From: Bacteroidota bacterium
Lineage (GTDB): Bacteria > Bacteroidota > Bacteroidia > Chitinophagales > LD1
Length of the DNA stretch: 62,002 nucleotides
Direction of reading: 5' to 3'
Assembly: GCA_947478005.1 (NCBI GenBank)
Contig: CANJVG010000007.1
Coordinates: forward strand, 1 to 62,002
Made by a program: the position numbers and the translations under genes. This document shows positions 51,414-60,932 of the stretch, piece by piece; the first letter of the stretch is position 1; each line of letters begins with the position of its first letter. The notes beneath the pieces are model-generated. The model ran no database searches, was not told where the DNA came from, and worked only from the letters and a program-made list of their open reading frames with translations.

Positions 51414-51806
51414 TTACTTTTTGGAGGCCGCAGCTATGGACTGTGCCTGCAGCAGATTGGCAAAAAATGTACCTGCCACCCAGTACAAATCCAGCCGGTT
51501 AAAAAGTCCCCACTCTATTATCGTGGCCTCACCCACGCCTATTGCCTTGCCTATTCGGTTAATCGCAGTTAGGCCTCCCGGCAGTTTTTCGGCATCTATC
51601 ACCCTCAGTCCCTCCCAGCTGGCTACTGAATAAAGTTCGGCTGTTTGCTGTGCTGTGCCCGGGGCAAAGACGAGGCTGCCAACGTTTTTCAGCGCTATAT
51701 GTCCCTTCTTTTTTGCCCGCGACAGGCTTTGCGAAGAAGAATAGCGCTTAGAAGTTTTTAAAAAATCGGCCGTGCGCACCAGGGTGTTTTGAAAATAGAT
51801 AGCCAT
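51414..51806 (-). CDS. Unknown protein beside array 4
   Basis: The 130-residue protein begins MAIYFQNTLVRTADFLKTSKRYSSSQSLSRAKKKGHIALKNVGS, then GTAQQTAELYSVASWEGLRVIDAEKLPGGLTAINRIGKAIGVGEATIIEWGLF and a hydrophobic C-terminal segment. No family is recognised. It has no signal peptide, and the GVGEATI-x-EWGLFN part might be a nucleotide-binding-like loop, but this is speculative. Array 4 lies at its 3' side, the reverse of the layout of arrays 2 and 3. Confidence 0.65.
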   Translation of the reverse strand: MAIYFQNTLVRTADFLKTSKRYSSSQSLSRAKKKGHIALKNVGSLVFAPGTAQQTAELYSVASWEGLRVIDAEKLPGGLTAINRIGKAIGVGEATIIEWGLFNRLDLYWVAGTFFANLLQAQSIAAASKK

Positions 51807-51975
51807 AAGAAATGTTTAGGCTAAGATAGAAAAAAACAAAAACGCCCTCACATCCCGATGCTTCGCGACTGCAAGGGAGTTTACACGCAGTCTGACCTTG
51901 GTCTGATTGCTGTATTTAGAGATGCCATTGATAGCATCTTTATAAAAATCATTTATCTTCGATAAAAATTAAGCC

Positions 51976-52215
51976 ATGAATCTCCTCTTGGAAAAGCAAC
52001 TGATTAAAACCGAAATTGATTCAGTGAATGATGAGCATTTGATTCGTGCTATTAAGGAAATGCTGAGTTATGCTAAAACGAATAAAGAAGAACGTTTTTT
52101 AAAGCCTTTTACAAAACAGCAATTAATTAAACGCGCGCTTACTTCGGAAAAGGATATTAAAAACGGAAGAACTACTTCGCTGAAAGATTTGCGGAAGGAG
52201 GTGAAAACCTGGTAA
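51976..52215 (+). CDS. Antitoxin of a RelE/ParE-type pair
   Basis: The 79-residue, charged, mostly helical protein (DSVNDEHLIRAIKEMLSYAK, KPFTKQQLIKRALTSEKDIKNGRTTSLKDLRKEV) ends 3 bp before the toxin gene. The EKDIKNGRTTSLKDLRKEV tail is typical of small antitoxins of the RelB/addiction type that neutralise ParE-like partners. No DNA-binding motif is clear. The family call rests mainly on the partner gene and tight spacing. Confidence 0.78.
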   Translation: MNLLLEKQLIKTEIDSVNDEHLIRAIKEMLSYAKTNKEERFLKPFTKQQLIKRALTSEKDIKNGRTTSLKDLRKEVKTW

Positions 52216-52218
52216 GCC

Positions 52219-52527
52219 ATGAAGGTTGAATTTACGGACTTTGCCAAAGCCCAACTTCAAAACATTTACGATTACTATTCATCGGTTGCCTCCGATGAAA
52301 TTGCCGCAAAAATTATTGATAGAATTTTAGACGAAACAGAGCATTTGGAACGCCATCCAAATCTTGGAAGTAAGGAGATTTTACTCGCTGAATTGAAAAA
52401 GAACCATCGCTATATTGTTTGTGGTAATTACAAAATCATTTTTTATGCAAACCCTAAAGTGATTTTCGTCACCGATATTTTCGATTGCCGCCAGAACCCC
52501 GAAAAGATGGTGGAGCGAAACAAGTAA
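52219..52527 (+). CDS. RelE/ParE family toxin
   Basis: The 102-residue protein begins MKVEFTDFAKAQLQNIYDYYSS and holds HLERHPNLGSKEILLAELKKNHRYIVCGNYKIIFYANPKVIFVTDIFDCRQNPEKM, the usual pattern of RelE/ParE toxins (IYDYY helix, YRIIY-like strand, DIFDCRQNP end). Such toxins inhibit gyrase (ParE) or cut mRNA (RelE); the activity here cannot be decided. It follows its antitoxin by 3 bp. A terminator follows. Confidence 0.9.
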   Translation: MKVEFTDFAKAQLQNIYDYYSSVASDEIAAKIIDRILDETEHLERHPNLGSKEILLAELKKNHRYIVCGNYKIIFYANPKVIFVTDIFDCRQNPEKMVERNK

Positions 52528-52533
52528 AAACAA

Positions 52534-52563
52534 AAACGCCCTTACATTGCTGCAAGGGCGTTT
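52534..52563. terminator. Bidirectional hairpin between the ParE toxin and hppA
   Basis: AAACGCCCTT pairs with AAGGGCGTTT (10 bp) around a 10-base loop, with A-tract on one side and T on the other. It is 6 bp after the toxin stop and 21 bp from the hppA stop. A weak copy of the same hairpin (AAACGCCCT with AGGGAGTTT) lies at 51838-51884. Confidence 0.75.
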
Positions 52564-52584
52564 CTCAATAATTATAGTTGCTGT

Positions 52585-54816
52585 TTATCCAAAGAAACTC
52601 TTCACCCACATCAAGAACGAAGTCGCTTCATGACTGTTCTCGGCAATCAGTGGAGCAATAGTTAAACCAACCAGAGAAGATAATTTGATAAGGATATTCA
52701 TAGAAGGACCCGAAGTATCTTTGAATGGGTCGCCCACAGTGTCACCCACTACAGCTGCCTTGTGCGGTTCCGATTTCTTGTAGAAAGTTTCCTTCTTTCC
52801 GTTCACTTCAATCTCCACGCCTTTCTCGAAAGATTTCTTGGCATTGTCCCATGCACCACCGGCATTGTTCTGGAAAATAGCCCATAACACACCGCTCACC
52901 GTTACACCAGCCATGTAGGCACCTAAGGCTTCAGCACCCATACCAATACCTACCACAATAGGAGTAAGAATAGTGATGGCACCCGGAGCTAACATTTCGC
53001 GCAAAGCGGCCTTGGTAGAAATTTCTACACACTTGTCATACTCAGGTGTTCCTGTTCCTTCCAAAATTCCCGGAATTTCGCGGAACTGTCTGCGCACTTC
53101 ATTCACCATATCCATAGCTGCTTTACCAACCGAATTCATTGCAAGAGCAGAGAATACTACCGGAATCATACCTCCGATAAACAATGCCGCCAAAACTTTC
53201 GCATCGAAAATATTGATACCCTTAATTCCTGTAAGCGTTACATAAGCCGCAAACAATGCAAGAGCAGTTAAAGCCGCAGATGCAATCGCAAAACCTTTAC
53301 CTACCGCAGCAGTAGTGTTACCTACTGAATCCAACACGTCTGTTTTCTCACGAACTTCTTTAGGCAATTCGCTCATTTCGGCAATTCCACCTGCGTTATC
53401 GGCAATTGGTCCGAAGGCGTCAACCGCTAATTGCATAGCCGTAGTAGCCATCATTGCTGAAGCGGCAATACCTACTCCGTAGAAACCTGCCAGCGCATAA
53501 GCACCCCAGATAGCTGCTGCAAAAATGATAACCGGGAAAGCTGTCGAAAGCATACCGGTTCCTAAACCTGCAATAATATTGGTTGCTGCACCGGTAGCCG
53601 ATTTCTGCACGATGTCGCGAACCGGTTTGCCACCAAGTCCTGTGTAGTATTCGGTAATCATAGAGATTAAATAACCAACTACCATACCTATACATACTGC
53701 GAAGAATACGTTCAATGAAGAAGTAGTCATGGTTACGAACTCACCTGCATGAAACGCGCTCATTAAGATAGTTTCAGGCAACATCATTTTGATAAGGAAG
53801 AAAGAAGCAGCAAGAGCCAACAACATCGCAATGTTGTTTCCTCTGTTCAAAGCACTTTGAACCGTGTTGGTGTCCGCCTTTGCATTATCACCCACGCTTA
53901 CAAAGAAGCTGCCGATGATAGAGGCGATAATTCCAACACCAGCAATAGTCATTGGCAAAAGGATAGGGCCAATGCCTCCGAATGCATCAGCAATGCTTCC
54001 GCCATTATCGCGGATAATATAATTTCCAAGAACCATCGAAGCCAAAACGGTAGCTACATAAGAACCGAACAAATCGGCACCCATACCGGCCACATCACCT
54101 ACGTTATCACCTACGTTATCGGCAATAGTTGCCGGGTTGCGCGGATCATCTTCAGGAATTCCTGCTTCTACTTTACCTACTAAGTCAGCGCCAACGTCAG
54201 CCGCTTTAGTATAGATACCACCACCCACACGGGCAAACAAAGCGATTGATTCAGCACCTAAGGAGAAACCTGCTAATACTTCAAGAACCTTAGTCATTCC
54301 GTCATATCCTCCACCGGTTGCAAAATTTCCACCCATGAACTGGAAGAAGAAAATGATGAAGAGTGAACTCAATCCAAGAACTGCAAGACCTGCAACACCA
54401 AGACCCATTACAGTTCCTCCACGGAAAGAAACCTTCAACGCTTTAGCCAAAGAAGTTTTAGCGGCCTGAGTGGTACGCACGTTTGCTTTGGTAGCTATTC
54501 TCATTCCTAAGAATCCCGCAAGAGCAGAGAAGAAACAGCCTACAACAAATGAACCTACGATAAGAATGCTGGAGTGCGCAGCTACCTTTGGAACCTGTGA
54601 AAGAATACCAAGGGCAGTTCCTGCTAATACAACATATATAGCGAGGATTCTGTATTCAGCCTTTAAGAAAGCCATTGCACCATCAGCAATATTTTTAGCA
54701 ATGCCGGTCATTTTAGCATCACCTGCATCTTGTTTGGTTACCCAACTTGAAAGAACAGCCATATAGACCAGCGCTATTACACCGAATAGGGGGAGAATGT
54801 AAATCAGATTTTCCAT
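52585..54816 (-). CDS. hppA: Membrane-bound pyrophosphatase, K+-dependent type
   Basis: The 743-residue polytopic protein carries the M-PPase motifs: [37 protein letters not shown] (pyrophosphate-Mg site), [36 protein letters not shown] near residue 490, and [27 protein letters not shown]. Ala in GNTTAA marks the K+-dependent subfamily (Lys marks the K+-independent one). It pumps H+ and/or Na+ with energy from pyrophosphate hydrolysis. It is transcribed alone. Confidence 0.96.
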   Translation of the reverse strand: MENLIYILPLFGVIALVYMAVLSSWVTKQDAGDAKMTGIAKNIADGAMAFLKAEYRILAIYVVLAGTALGILSQVPKVAAHSSILIVGSFVVGCFFSALAGFLGMRIATKANVRTTQAAKTSLAKALKVSFRGGTVMGLGVAGLAVLGLSSLFIIFFFQFMGGNFATGGGYDGMTKVLEVLAGFSLGAESIALFARVGGGIYTKAADVGADLVGKVEAGIPEDDPRNPATIADNVGDNVGDVAGMGADLFGSYVATVLASMVLGNYIIRDNGGSIADAFGGIGPILLPMTIAGVGIIASIIGSFFVSVGDNAKADTNTVQSALNRGNNIAMLLALAASFFLIKMMLPETILMSAFHAGEFVTMTTSSLNVFFAVCIGMVVGYLISMITEYYTGLGGKPVRDIVQKSATGAATNIIAGLGTGMLSTAFPVIIFAAAIWGAYALAGFYGVGIAASAMMATTAMQLAVDAFGPIADNAGGIAEMSELPKEVREKTDVLDSVGNTTAAVGKGFAIASAALTALALFAAYVTLTGIKGINIFDAKVLAALFIGGMIPVVFSALAMNSVGKAAMDMVNEVRRQFREIPGILEGTGTPEYDKCVEISTKAALREMLAPGAITILTPIVVGIGMGAEALGAYMAGVTVSGVLWAIFQNNAGGAWDNAKKSFEKGVEIEVNGKKETFYKKSEPHKAAVVGDTVGDPFKDTSGPSMNILIKLSSLVGLTIAPLIAENSHEATSFLMWVKSFFG

Positions 54817-54978
54817 TAGAATTTTGTTAAACGATTTTAAAAATGAGCGGCAAATATAGGAATAGAGGGGACTTTAGAAAGTGCAAGAGATATAGGGAAT
54901 CAAACGCTGAAAACTAATTGAGTTCAGGCGGCAAACAGAAATTTTATCTTCGCCCCGTTTTAGGATAAAAACCTAACC

Positions 54979-56520
54979 ATGCCCATACCTTTAGAACTTA
55001 AACTTACTCCCGCGCAGGCTGCCTCTGCCGATGAAATAAAATGGCAAGCCGCCTATGCCGGCAATTTGCCGATTGAGGAAATTGCCCATGTTCATTTAGT
55101 CCGCAAATCACTCGATGCGCGCAAACCGCAAATCATTGTTCTGCTGAAGGTGGATGTGTATTTAAAGGACGAAACTTTTCAGCCCGAACTACGAACCTTC
55201 AACTTTCAAAAAGTAACCGATGCCAAAACCTGTCACCTGATTGGTTTTGGTCCTGCCAGTATGTATGCCGCGTTGCAATTGCTGGAGCGAGGTATTAAAC
55301 CTATCATATTAGAAAGAGGAAAACCTTCACGTGAGCGCATCAAAGATTTATCGGCCCTCAGCCGCAAACTGATTGTGAATCCCGAGAGCAATTATTGTTT
55401 TGGTGAAGGCGGTGCAGGCACCTACAGCGATGGAAAGCTTTACACCCGCAGTTCAAAACGGGGTGACATCAAAAAAGTGCTCGATGTTTTTATTCAGCAC
55501 GGTGCCGATGAACGAATAGGTTACGAAGCGCATCCGCATATAGGCACCAACAAGCTGCCGCGCATTATTGAAAACATTCGACAGACGATAATAGACAGCG
55601 GTGGCGAAGTTCATTTCAATAAGAAGGCTGTTGACTTCGTTATTGAAAATTCAGAAATCAGAAAGATTGTTTGTGCTGATGGAGAAGTATTTTCCTGTCA
55701 AAATGTAATTCTCGCTACCGGTCATTCCGCACGAGACATTTTCGAATTGCTGCAACGGAAAAATATTTTGATTGAAGCCAAACCTTTTGCCCTGGGTGTC
55801 CGCATCGAGCATCCGCAAGCCCTGATTGATTCCATTCAGTATAAATGTGAAACACGAAATGAGTTTCTTCCACCATCCTCTTATAGTTTGGTTACGCAGG
55901 CAATCGGGCGTGGTGTGTTTTCGTTTTGCATGTGTCCTGGCGGAGTAATTGCTCCTTCCATGACCGACCTAAACGAAACCGTAGTAAACGGATGGAGCTC
56001 CAGCGCGCGCAACGGCCCTTTTGCCAACAGCGGTATTGTGGTTGCTGTGAATCCGGAGAATTGGAAACATCTTTCATCGCATGGACCATTAGCTGCTTTG
56101 GAGTTTCAGAAACAGGTGGAGCAAAAAGCCTTTGCAGCAACCGGCAGTATTCAGGCGCCGGCACAACGAATGGAAGATTTTATTCAGAATAAAGTTTCCG
56201 CTTCGCTACCTCGAACATCCTATACACCGGGAATTATTTCATCTCCATTGAAAGCAACTCTCCCTTCATTTATCACCAACAGTTTACGCGAAGCCTTCAT
56301 TGATTTCGGGAAAAAGATGCGAGGTTACAGAACAAACGAGGCTGTGTTAGTAGGAGTGGAGAGTAGGACCTCCAGCCCTGTCCGCATTCCGCGCGACAAA
56401 GAAACCTTGCAGCATCCTCAAATCAAAAACCTATTTCCGAGTGGAGAAGGAGCCGGTTATGCAGGGGGAATTGTAAGTGCAGCTATGGACGGAATGGCTT
56501 GTGCCAATGCCGTTAATTAG
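54979..56520 (+). CDS. FAD-dependent dehydrogenase (COG2509)
   Basis: The 513-residue protein has an N-terminal ~95-residue alpha/beta domain, then the FAD-binding fold CHLIGFGPASMYAALQLLERGIKPIILERG (residues ~93-122), ESNYCFGEGGAGTYSDGKLYTRSSKRG, HPHIGTNKLPRI, FALGVRIEHPQ and the end FPSGEGAGYAGGIVSAAMDG. This is the YtfP/COG2509 family of uncharacterised flavin dehydrogenases. The substrate is unknown. Its stop overlaps the 3' end of the convergent gene at 56513 by eight bases. Confidence 0.92.
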   Translation: MPIPLELKLTPAQAASADEIKWQAAYAGNLPIEEIAHVHLVRKSLDARKPQIIVLLKVDVYLKDETFQPELRTFNFQKVTDAKTCHLIGFGPASMYAALQLLERGIKPIILERGKPSRERIKDLSALSRKLIVNPESNYCFGEGGAGTYSDGKLYTRSSKRGDIKKVLDVFIQHGADERIGYEAHPHIGTNKLPRIIENIRQTIIDSGGEVHFNKKAVDFVIENSEIRKIVCADGEVFSCQNVILATGHSARDIFELLQRKNILIEAKPFALGVRIEHPQALIDSIQYKCETRNEFLPPSSYSLVTQAIGRGVFSFCMCPGGVIAPSMTDLNETVVNGWSSSARNGPFANSGIVVAVNPENWKHLSSHGPLAALEFQKQVEQKAFAATGSIQAPAQRMEDFIQNKVSASLPRTSYTPGIISSPLKATLPSFITNSLREAFIDFGKKMRGYRTNEAVLVGVESRTSSPVRIPRDKETLQHPQIKNLFPSGEGAGYAGGIVSAAMDGMACANAVN

Positions 56521-57397
56521 GAATAATCGAAATCTCCTCCTCCAGTTTTCCATCTCGGAATAGGCGCAGGTAATGTTTTTTGTTACTCATTTCATCGCTG
56601 CCAATTTGATAATTGTAAGTGTATTCACCCTCATGTTGAGTTTCATTATTTACATAAACTCTTTTCATGTGGTTGTCCTCGTCAAACAAAGCAATCATCA
56701 CTTTGGATGTTTTTGAAAAGCTGTAACTGATGCTACCGGAATAAACGGTGCGGGTAGTATAAGTCGTTACAGGAGCAGAATAGTTAGTGTTGTTTGCTTC
56801 ATAAATTTTCCCTTCCGAAATTCCTTTTGCCTTTGCCACAAATCTTCGAAGCTCATACATCATTACGGTGTCTTCACTATAAATGCTTTGTAGTTCGTGG
56901 TCGTTGGTCAAACACCAAACGGCATTTTGTGCCGCATCATTCTGATACTTCTTTCGATTAATTAATTCTGCAACACCCAGCAAATTTCCACTCGCCCGTT
57001 TAGCCATCCTGAATTTCTGCAGGGGCGAAGGAGCTCCATCGCTGGCTTCGGTGCACATAGCGTAAAGCCGATAATTCTTTTTCCGTCTTGCCGGAAGTTT
57101 CACGATTAGTGTTTGTGTGACCATCATGGTTTGGAGATTAGAGTCATTTGGTTCCAAACGATAACCATAGTCAAGGTTGAGGCTTAGAGATTCATCAGAA
57201 GAGTTGGTAATCTCCATGGCCATGCAAGGACCATAATGGGATGATGATTCTCCTTTAAATGCGGTGTCAGGCTTTGCACCGGAAATGTTTACGGCTACTA
57301 ATTGTTTCTTAATTGCCTCGGATAAATTATAGCTGGCCTCAGAATGAAGTTCGTTGGTAAAAAGCAAAATCAACAGAACGTATTTTATTGTTTTCAT
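56513..57397 (-). CDS. Secreted protein of unknown function
   Basis: The 294-residue protein has a signal peptide (YVLLILLFTNELHSEAS) and no lipobox. It contains a first beta-rich domain (DKFKGESSSHYGPCMAMEITNSSD-like segment; LDYGYRLEPND), a helical linker (FMRKRASGNLL-like; AAQNAVWCLTNDHELQSIY), which resembles a carboxy-terminal helix bundle seen in Bacteroidota secreted proteins, and a C-terminal Ig-like beta domain (VYSGSISYSFSKTSKVMIALFDEDN). The function is unknown. It converges with the FAD dehydrogenase gene. Confidence 0.75.
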   Translation of the reverse strand: MKTIKYVLLILLFTNELHSEASYNLSEAIKKQLVAVNISGAKPDTAFKGESSSHYGPCMAMEITNSSDESLSLNLDYGYRLEPNDSNLQTMMVTQTLIVKLPARRKKNYRLYAMCTEASDGAPSPLQKFRMAKRASGNLLGVAELINRKKYQNDAAQNAVWCLTNDHELQSIYSEDTVMMYELRRFVAKAKGISEGKIYEANNTNYSAPVTTYTTRTVYSGSISYSFSKTSKVMIALFDEDNHMKRVYVNNETQHEGEYTYNYQIGSDEMSNKKHYLRLFRDGKLEEEISIIPN

Positions 57398-57488
57398 AAG
57401 GCTTTAGTTTTTGACTTAATGAAAGACCTATCAATATACTAACGTCAGATAGGCGCCAATTATTATCTTGCGCTGAAAATATTTTCAG

Positions 57489-58109
57489 ATGCTGATTATT
57501 GGAATAGCCGGAGGCTCCGGTTCCGGAAAGACAACGGTTGTAAAAAAAGTGATGAGTTCATTCTCCATTCATCAAGTAACCATAGTGTCGCAGGATAGTT
57601 ACTACAAAGACAACAGTCATATTTCGCGAGAAGAGAGAGCGAACATCAATTTCGACCATCCCGAGAGTATCGAATTCGATTTGCTGGTAAAGCACATGAA
57701 ATTGCTTCGACAAAACAAAGCAATTGAAGAACCCATATACGACTATATCACCTCTACCCGTCAAAAGGACACCATACATGTTGAACCGAATCACGTAATT
57801 ATTGTAGAGGGTATTTTGCTCTTTACTGACAAAAGGGTTTGTGATTTGTGCGACATCAAAGTATTTGTTGATGCAGAACCCGATGACCGTCTAATCAGAA
57901 TTATAGAACGCGATATGCGGGAGCGTGGAAGAACGGCCCAACAGGTTATTGAGCGTTACGCTTTGGTAAAGGAAATGCACGTGCAGTTTATTGAACCGAC
58001 CAAGCGATATGCCGACATTATCATTCCGCAGGGGGGACAGAATCAGGTGGCTATAGATATGTTAGTAGCTACGATTAAGCAAAAGCTATTGCAGGAGGGT
58101 AGCCGATAA
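57489..58109 (+). CDS. udk: Uridine kinase
   Basis: The 206-residue protein begins MLIIGIAGGSGSGKTTVVKKV (P-loop) and holds SQDSYYKD, NFDHPESIEFDLL, IVEGILLFTD and RDMRERGRTAQQVIERY, all typical of uridine kinase. It phosphorylates uridine and cytidine in pyrimidine salvage. Length is normal. It converges with the GT4 gene 3 bp away; the ATG lies 91 bp after the start of the divergent 56513 gene. Confidence 0.95.
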   Translation: MLIIGIAGGSGSGKTTVVKKVMSSFSIHQVTIVSQDSYYKDNSHISREERANINFDHPESIEFDLLVKHMKLLRQNKAIEEPIYDYITSTRQKDTIHVEPNHVIIVEGILLFTDKRVCDLCDIKVFVDAEPDDRLIRIIERDMRERGRTAQQVIERYALVKEMHVQFIEPTKRYADIIIPQGGQNQVAIDMLVATIKQKLLQEGSR

Positions 58110-58112
58110 TTT

Positions 58113-59237
58113 TTAGCCTAATACTTCACGATAAACATTCATCGTCTTTTTTGCAAAGACTGTATCTGTCATTGTTTGAGCGTGGGTTAATCCGATTTCT
58201 ATCATTCGCTCTTTCAGCTTCTCATCAGTTAATACTCGAATCATAGCATCTGCAATTTCTTCTGCTGAATTTGGATTTACATACAAAGAATGTTTTCCTC
58301 CTGCCTCTTCAATTGCACCACCTTTAGTTGCTATTACGGGAACTTTAGAAAACAAAGCCTCCACCACTGGCGCACCGAATCCTTCATACAAACTTGGGAA
58401 CACAAATAAGCTTGCTAATCGATAAACATCAGGCAAATCTTCATTGGAAACACCCGAAATAATTTTTACCCGCTGAGAAAGATTTTTCTTTTCAATCAAG
58501 GTTTCAATTTCTTTTCGTGTAGTTCCATTACTACCAATCAGCACTAAATCCTCTTCTATTTTATGCTTAACTAAATCAAACGCTTCAACAATTGTGCGTT
58601 GGTTTTTACGCGGGAAGAAACTCCCAACGTTCAAAATATATTTTGATGGCAAATTGTATTTCTGTAAAACCCCGGACTTCGGGCCTCGGACTTCCGACTG
58701 AAACGCAGCGTCCACACTAGGATAAATTACCACAATCTTCTCTTCCTTCACACCATACATTTCTATCAAATCATGTTTCGTTTCCTGGCTAACGGCAATT
58801 ATTTTATCAGCTTGTTTTGCGGCATACTTTGTTTTCAGTTTGTAAATCTGCCTGTCAACAAAAGGATATTGTTCCGTATGCTTCAGAAATATCAAATCGT
58901 GAATGGTGACTACAAATCCGATGTCCGATGCCCTATGTTCGAAGGGAATTTCATTACTCAATCCGTGGTAAAGGTCAACTTTGTTTCCCGCCAGATGCGT
59001 GTTGATTCCGAAAGAGCGCCAGAGAGAATGAAACGATTGCTGCAATTTTGTTTCAGGTAGGATGATTTTAAAATCTCCTTGTAACTGATGAAAGAACTCA
59101 TCTTTCGCCTTAGGCGAGAAAAGCAAATAGTCGTTTTCGGGAAAATCGCGCATCATGGCAATCAGCAGAATTCGGGCATGGTTGCCGAGTCCGGTTGAGT
59201 TATTTAATGCCCGCTTGGCGTCAAAGCCGATTTTCAT
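58113..59237 (-). CDS. GT4-family glycosyltransferase
   Basis: The 374-residue protein begins MKIGFDAKRALNNSTGLGNHARIL, as expected for a GT-B transferase, and has YILNVGSFFPRKNQRTIVEAF (the sugar-nucleotide domain start) and PSLYEGFGAPVVEALFSKVPVIA, which holds the E-x7-E motif of GT4 enzymes. It transfers a sugar to lipid or polysaccharide acceptors, probably for cell-surface glycans; the sugar is not known. A 4 x 7-nt repeat (58672-58700) encodes an inserted EVRGPKSGV segment just before the second domain. Confidence 0.92.
   Translation of the reverse strand: MKIGFDAKRALNNSTGLGNHARILLIAMMRDFPENDYLLFSPKAKDEFFHQLQGDFKIILPETKLQQSFHSLWRSFGINTHLAGNKVDLYHGLSNEIPFEHRASDIGFVVTIHDLIFLKHTEQYPFVDRQIYKLKTKYAAKQADKIIAVSQETKHDLIEMYGVKEEKIVVIYPSVDAAFQSEVRGPKSGVLQKYNLPSKYILNVGSFFPRKNQRTIVEAFDLVKHKIEEDLVLIGSNGTTRKEIETLIEKKNLSQRVKIISGVSNEDLPDVYRLASLFVFPSLYEGFGAPVVEALFSKVPVIATKGGAIEEAGGKHSLYVNPNSAEEIADAMIRVLTDEKLKERMIEIGLTHAQTMTDTVFAKKTMNVYREVLG
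58672..58700. repeat. Heptanucleotide-based repeat inside the GT4 gene
   Basis: On the plus strand, CGGACTT CGGGCCT CGGACTT CCGACTG reads as four 7-mers (28 nt). It encodes EVRGPKSG on the minus strand in the GT4 protein. It resembles SEVRGPKSEV-type insertions I recall from other Bacteroidota genomes. The same 4 x 7 design occurs in ctaA at 19081. Confidence 0.6.
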
Positions 59238-59309
59238 TTTCCTTATCTCTTTAGATTCTATTCTCTTAATGCGAGATTATTATTTTCGATTTAAACCAAC
59301 ACAGAATTT

Positions 59310-60083
59310 ATGAGCGAGTTAAAAATAATCTCTTACAACGTAAATGGCGTTCGCGCTGCCCTTAAAAAAGGTTTGGCCGACTGGCTGAAGCAAATCGATG
59401 CCGATGTAGTTTGCTTACAGGAAATAAAAGTGGCACGTGAAGACTTTGATGAAACACCTTTCAAAGCACTCGGTTACCATACCTATATTTTTCCGGCCGT
59501 GAAAAAGGGATATAGCGGAGTGGCTGTTTTAACCAAGACAAAACCGGATGCAGTAGTAGAGGGCTGTGGAATAAAAATGTATGATGATGAGGGGCGAAAT
59601 CTGCGTATTGACTTAGGCGACCTAAGCATTATGAGCGCCTATTTTCCCAGTGGAACCACCGGTGATGAGCGCCAAGCGGTGAAGATGAGTTACCTCGGAG
59701 ATTTTATCAAGACAATAACCGATTTGCAAAAGAAGAGAACCAAACTGATTTTGTGTGGTGATTACAATATATGTCACAAACCAATTGATATTCATAACCC
59801 GATTTCCAACAAAGATACTTCTGGTTTTAAACCCGAAGAGCGTGAATGGATGGAACAATACTTCAACTCTGGCTTTATTGATTCTTTCCGACATTTTAAT
59901 CAGGAGCCGCATCAGTATTCCTGGTGGAGTCAGCGATTTAATTCGCGGGCTCAGAATAAAGGATGGCGTATTGATTATATCGCTGTTTCAAAAAACCTTG
60001 AAAAGAACTTAGTGGAGTCGCGCATGTATCAGGATGCGGTGCATAGTGATCATTGTCCGGTTTACACAAAGCTTAAGTTTTAG
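59310..60083 (+). CDS. xth: Exodeoxyribonuclease III
   Basis: The 257-residue protein shows the EEP-fold motifs of ExoA/Xth: LKIISYNVNGVRAALKKG, DVVCLQEIKVAREDF (Glu that binds metal), ILCGDYNICHKPIDI, WRIDYIAVSK and the end HSDHCPVYTKLKF with catalytic His. It acts on AP sites and 3' ends in base-excision repair. Length is normal. It is divergent from the GT4 gene and followed after 3 bp by the ceramidase-like gene. Confidence 0.96.
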   Translation: MSELKIISYNVNGVRAALKKGLADWLKQIDADVVCLQEIKVAREDFDETPFKALGYHTYIFPAVKKGYSGVAVLTKTKPDAVVEGCGIKMYDDEGRNLRIDLGDLSIMSAYFPSGTTGDERQAVKMSYLGDFIKTITDLQKKRTKLILCGDYNICHKPIDIHNPISNKDTSGFKPEEREWMEQYFNSGFIDSFRHFNQEPHQYSWWSQRFNSRAQNKGWRIDYIAVSKNLEKNLVESRMYQDAVHSDHCPVYTKLKF

Positions 60084-60086
60084 GCC

Positions 60087-60884
60087 ATGAAGCACAACAA
60101 ACAGATTTTCTACTCCACAGTTCTTTTTGCAGTTGCTTCCTTTTCTCTTTTCATGTTGGCGGTTGTCAATGGATGGTTCGGCCCGGCTGCCGATGTGGGT
60201 GGGGCTTTTTGTGAGGCTGCCCGCGAAGGATTGGTGAAGCAACCGGCCAATACATGGAGCAATATCGGTTTTATTTTTGCAGGACTTCTAATGGCATTTC
60301 AGCTTTCGCAAGGAAAATTTTCTGCCAACAAAAACCGGTTCACCCAAAGTTCTTTCACCGCCATTTTCTTTTCGTGTCTTGTAGTTTTCCTTGGCCCCGG
60401 TTCTATGGCTATGCACGCCACTGAAACACAATTGGGAGGCAATCTCGATATGCTGTCAATGTATTTGGTCGCATCCTTTGCGGCTTCTTATGCCATGCAG
60501 CGTTTTTGGCAATGGAGTAATGGGGCTTTCATCGTTTCCTTTTTAATCATCATTGTTCTTTGCGAATGGGCTGGTACTTTTCATCAGCATATTCCCGTTG
60601 TGGGCTATGCGGGCAATTTAGCCTTCGGCATTTTCTTAGCCGTTTGCACCATCTTTGAAATGCTGAATACTTACATCCGTAAAATTTCACTCAACAAAAA
60701 CTACGGTTACACCAGTTTAGGTTTTTTGCTGCTGGCTTTTTTCATTTGGAATATCTGGCAAGACAACAGCCCCCTTTGCAACCCAGGCTCTTTAATTCAA
60801 GGTCACGCTATGTGGCATTTGCTCGATGCCGTGGCTGCTTATTTTCTGTTTCGCTTTTACGCCAGCGAGCATTCCGAAGTTTAG
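60087..60884 (+). CDS. Ceramidase-like (CREST superfamily) membrane protein
   Basis: The 265-residue protein has about seven hydrophobic segments. It holds CEAAREGLVKQPANTWSNIGFIFAGLL near residue 30, GPGSMAMHATETQLGGNLDMLSMYLV near 110 and GHAMWHLLDAVAAYFLFRFY near the end; the S, H, D and H positions follow the metal-binding pattern of alkaline ceramidases and PAQR-like CREST hydrolases. It may act on sphingolipids, which Bacteroidota make. Substrate is inferred from the superfamily. It starts 3 bp after xth and is likely co-transcribed. Confidence 0.8.
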   Translation: MKHNKQIFYSTVLFAVASFSLFMLAVVNGWFGPAADVGGAFCEAAREGLVKQPANTWSNIGFIFAGLLMAFQLSQGKFSANKNRFTQSSFTAIFFSCLVVFLGPGSMAMHATETQLGGNLDMLSMYLVASFAASYAMQRFWQWSNGAFIVSFLIIIVLCEWAGTFHQHIPVVGYAGNLAFGIFLAVCTIFEMLNTYIRKISLNKNYGYTSLGFLLLAFFIWNIWQDNSPLCNPGSLIQGHAMWHLLDAVAAYFLFRFYASEHSEV

Positions 60885-60932
60885 TCCCTGTTCTCTCAGA
60901 ATTATTTTCTTCGCCCCACTAAAAACTTAACC

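Noticed and set aside
51838-51884. Second terminator before the antitoxin gene
   Set aside because: The stem AAACGCCCT/AGGGAGTTT has a mismatch and a long loop; it looks like a decayed copy of the hairpin at 52534 and is not called as a functional site.
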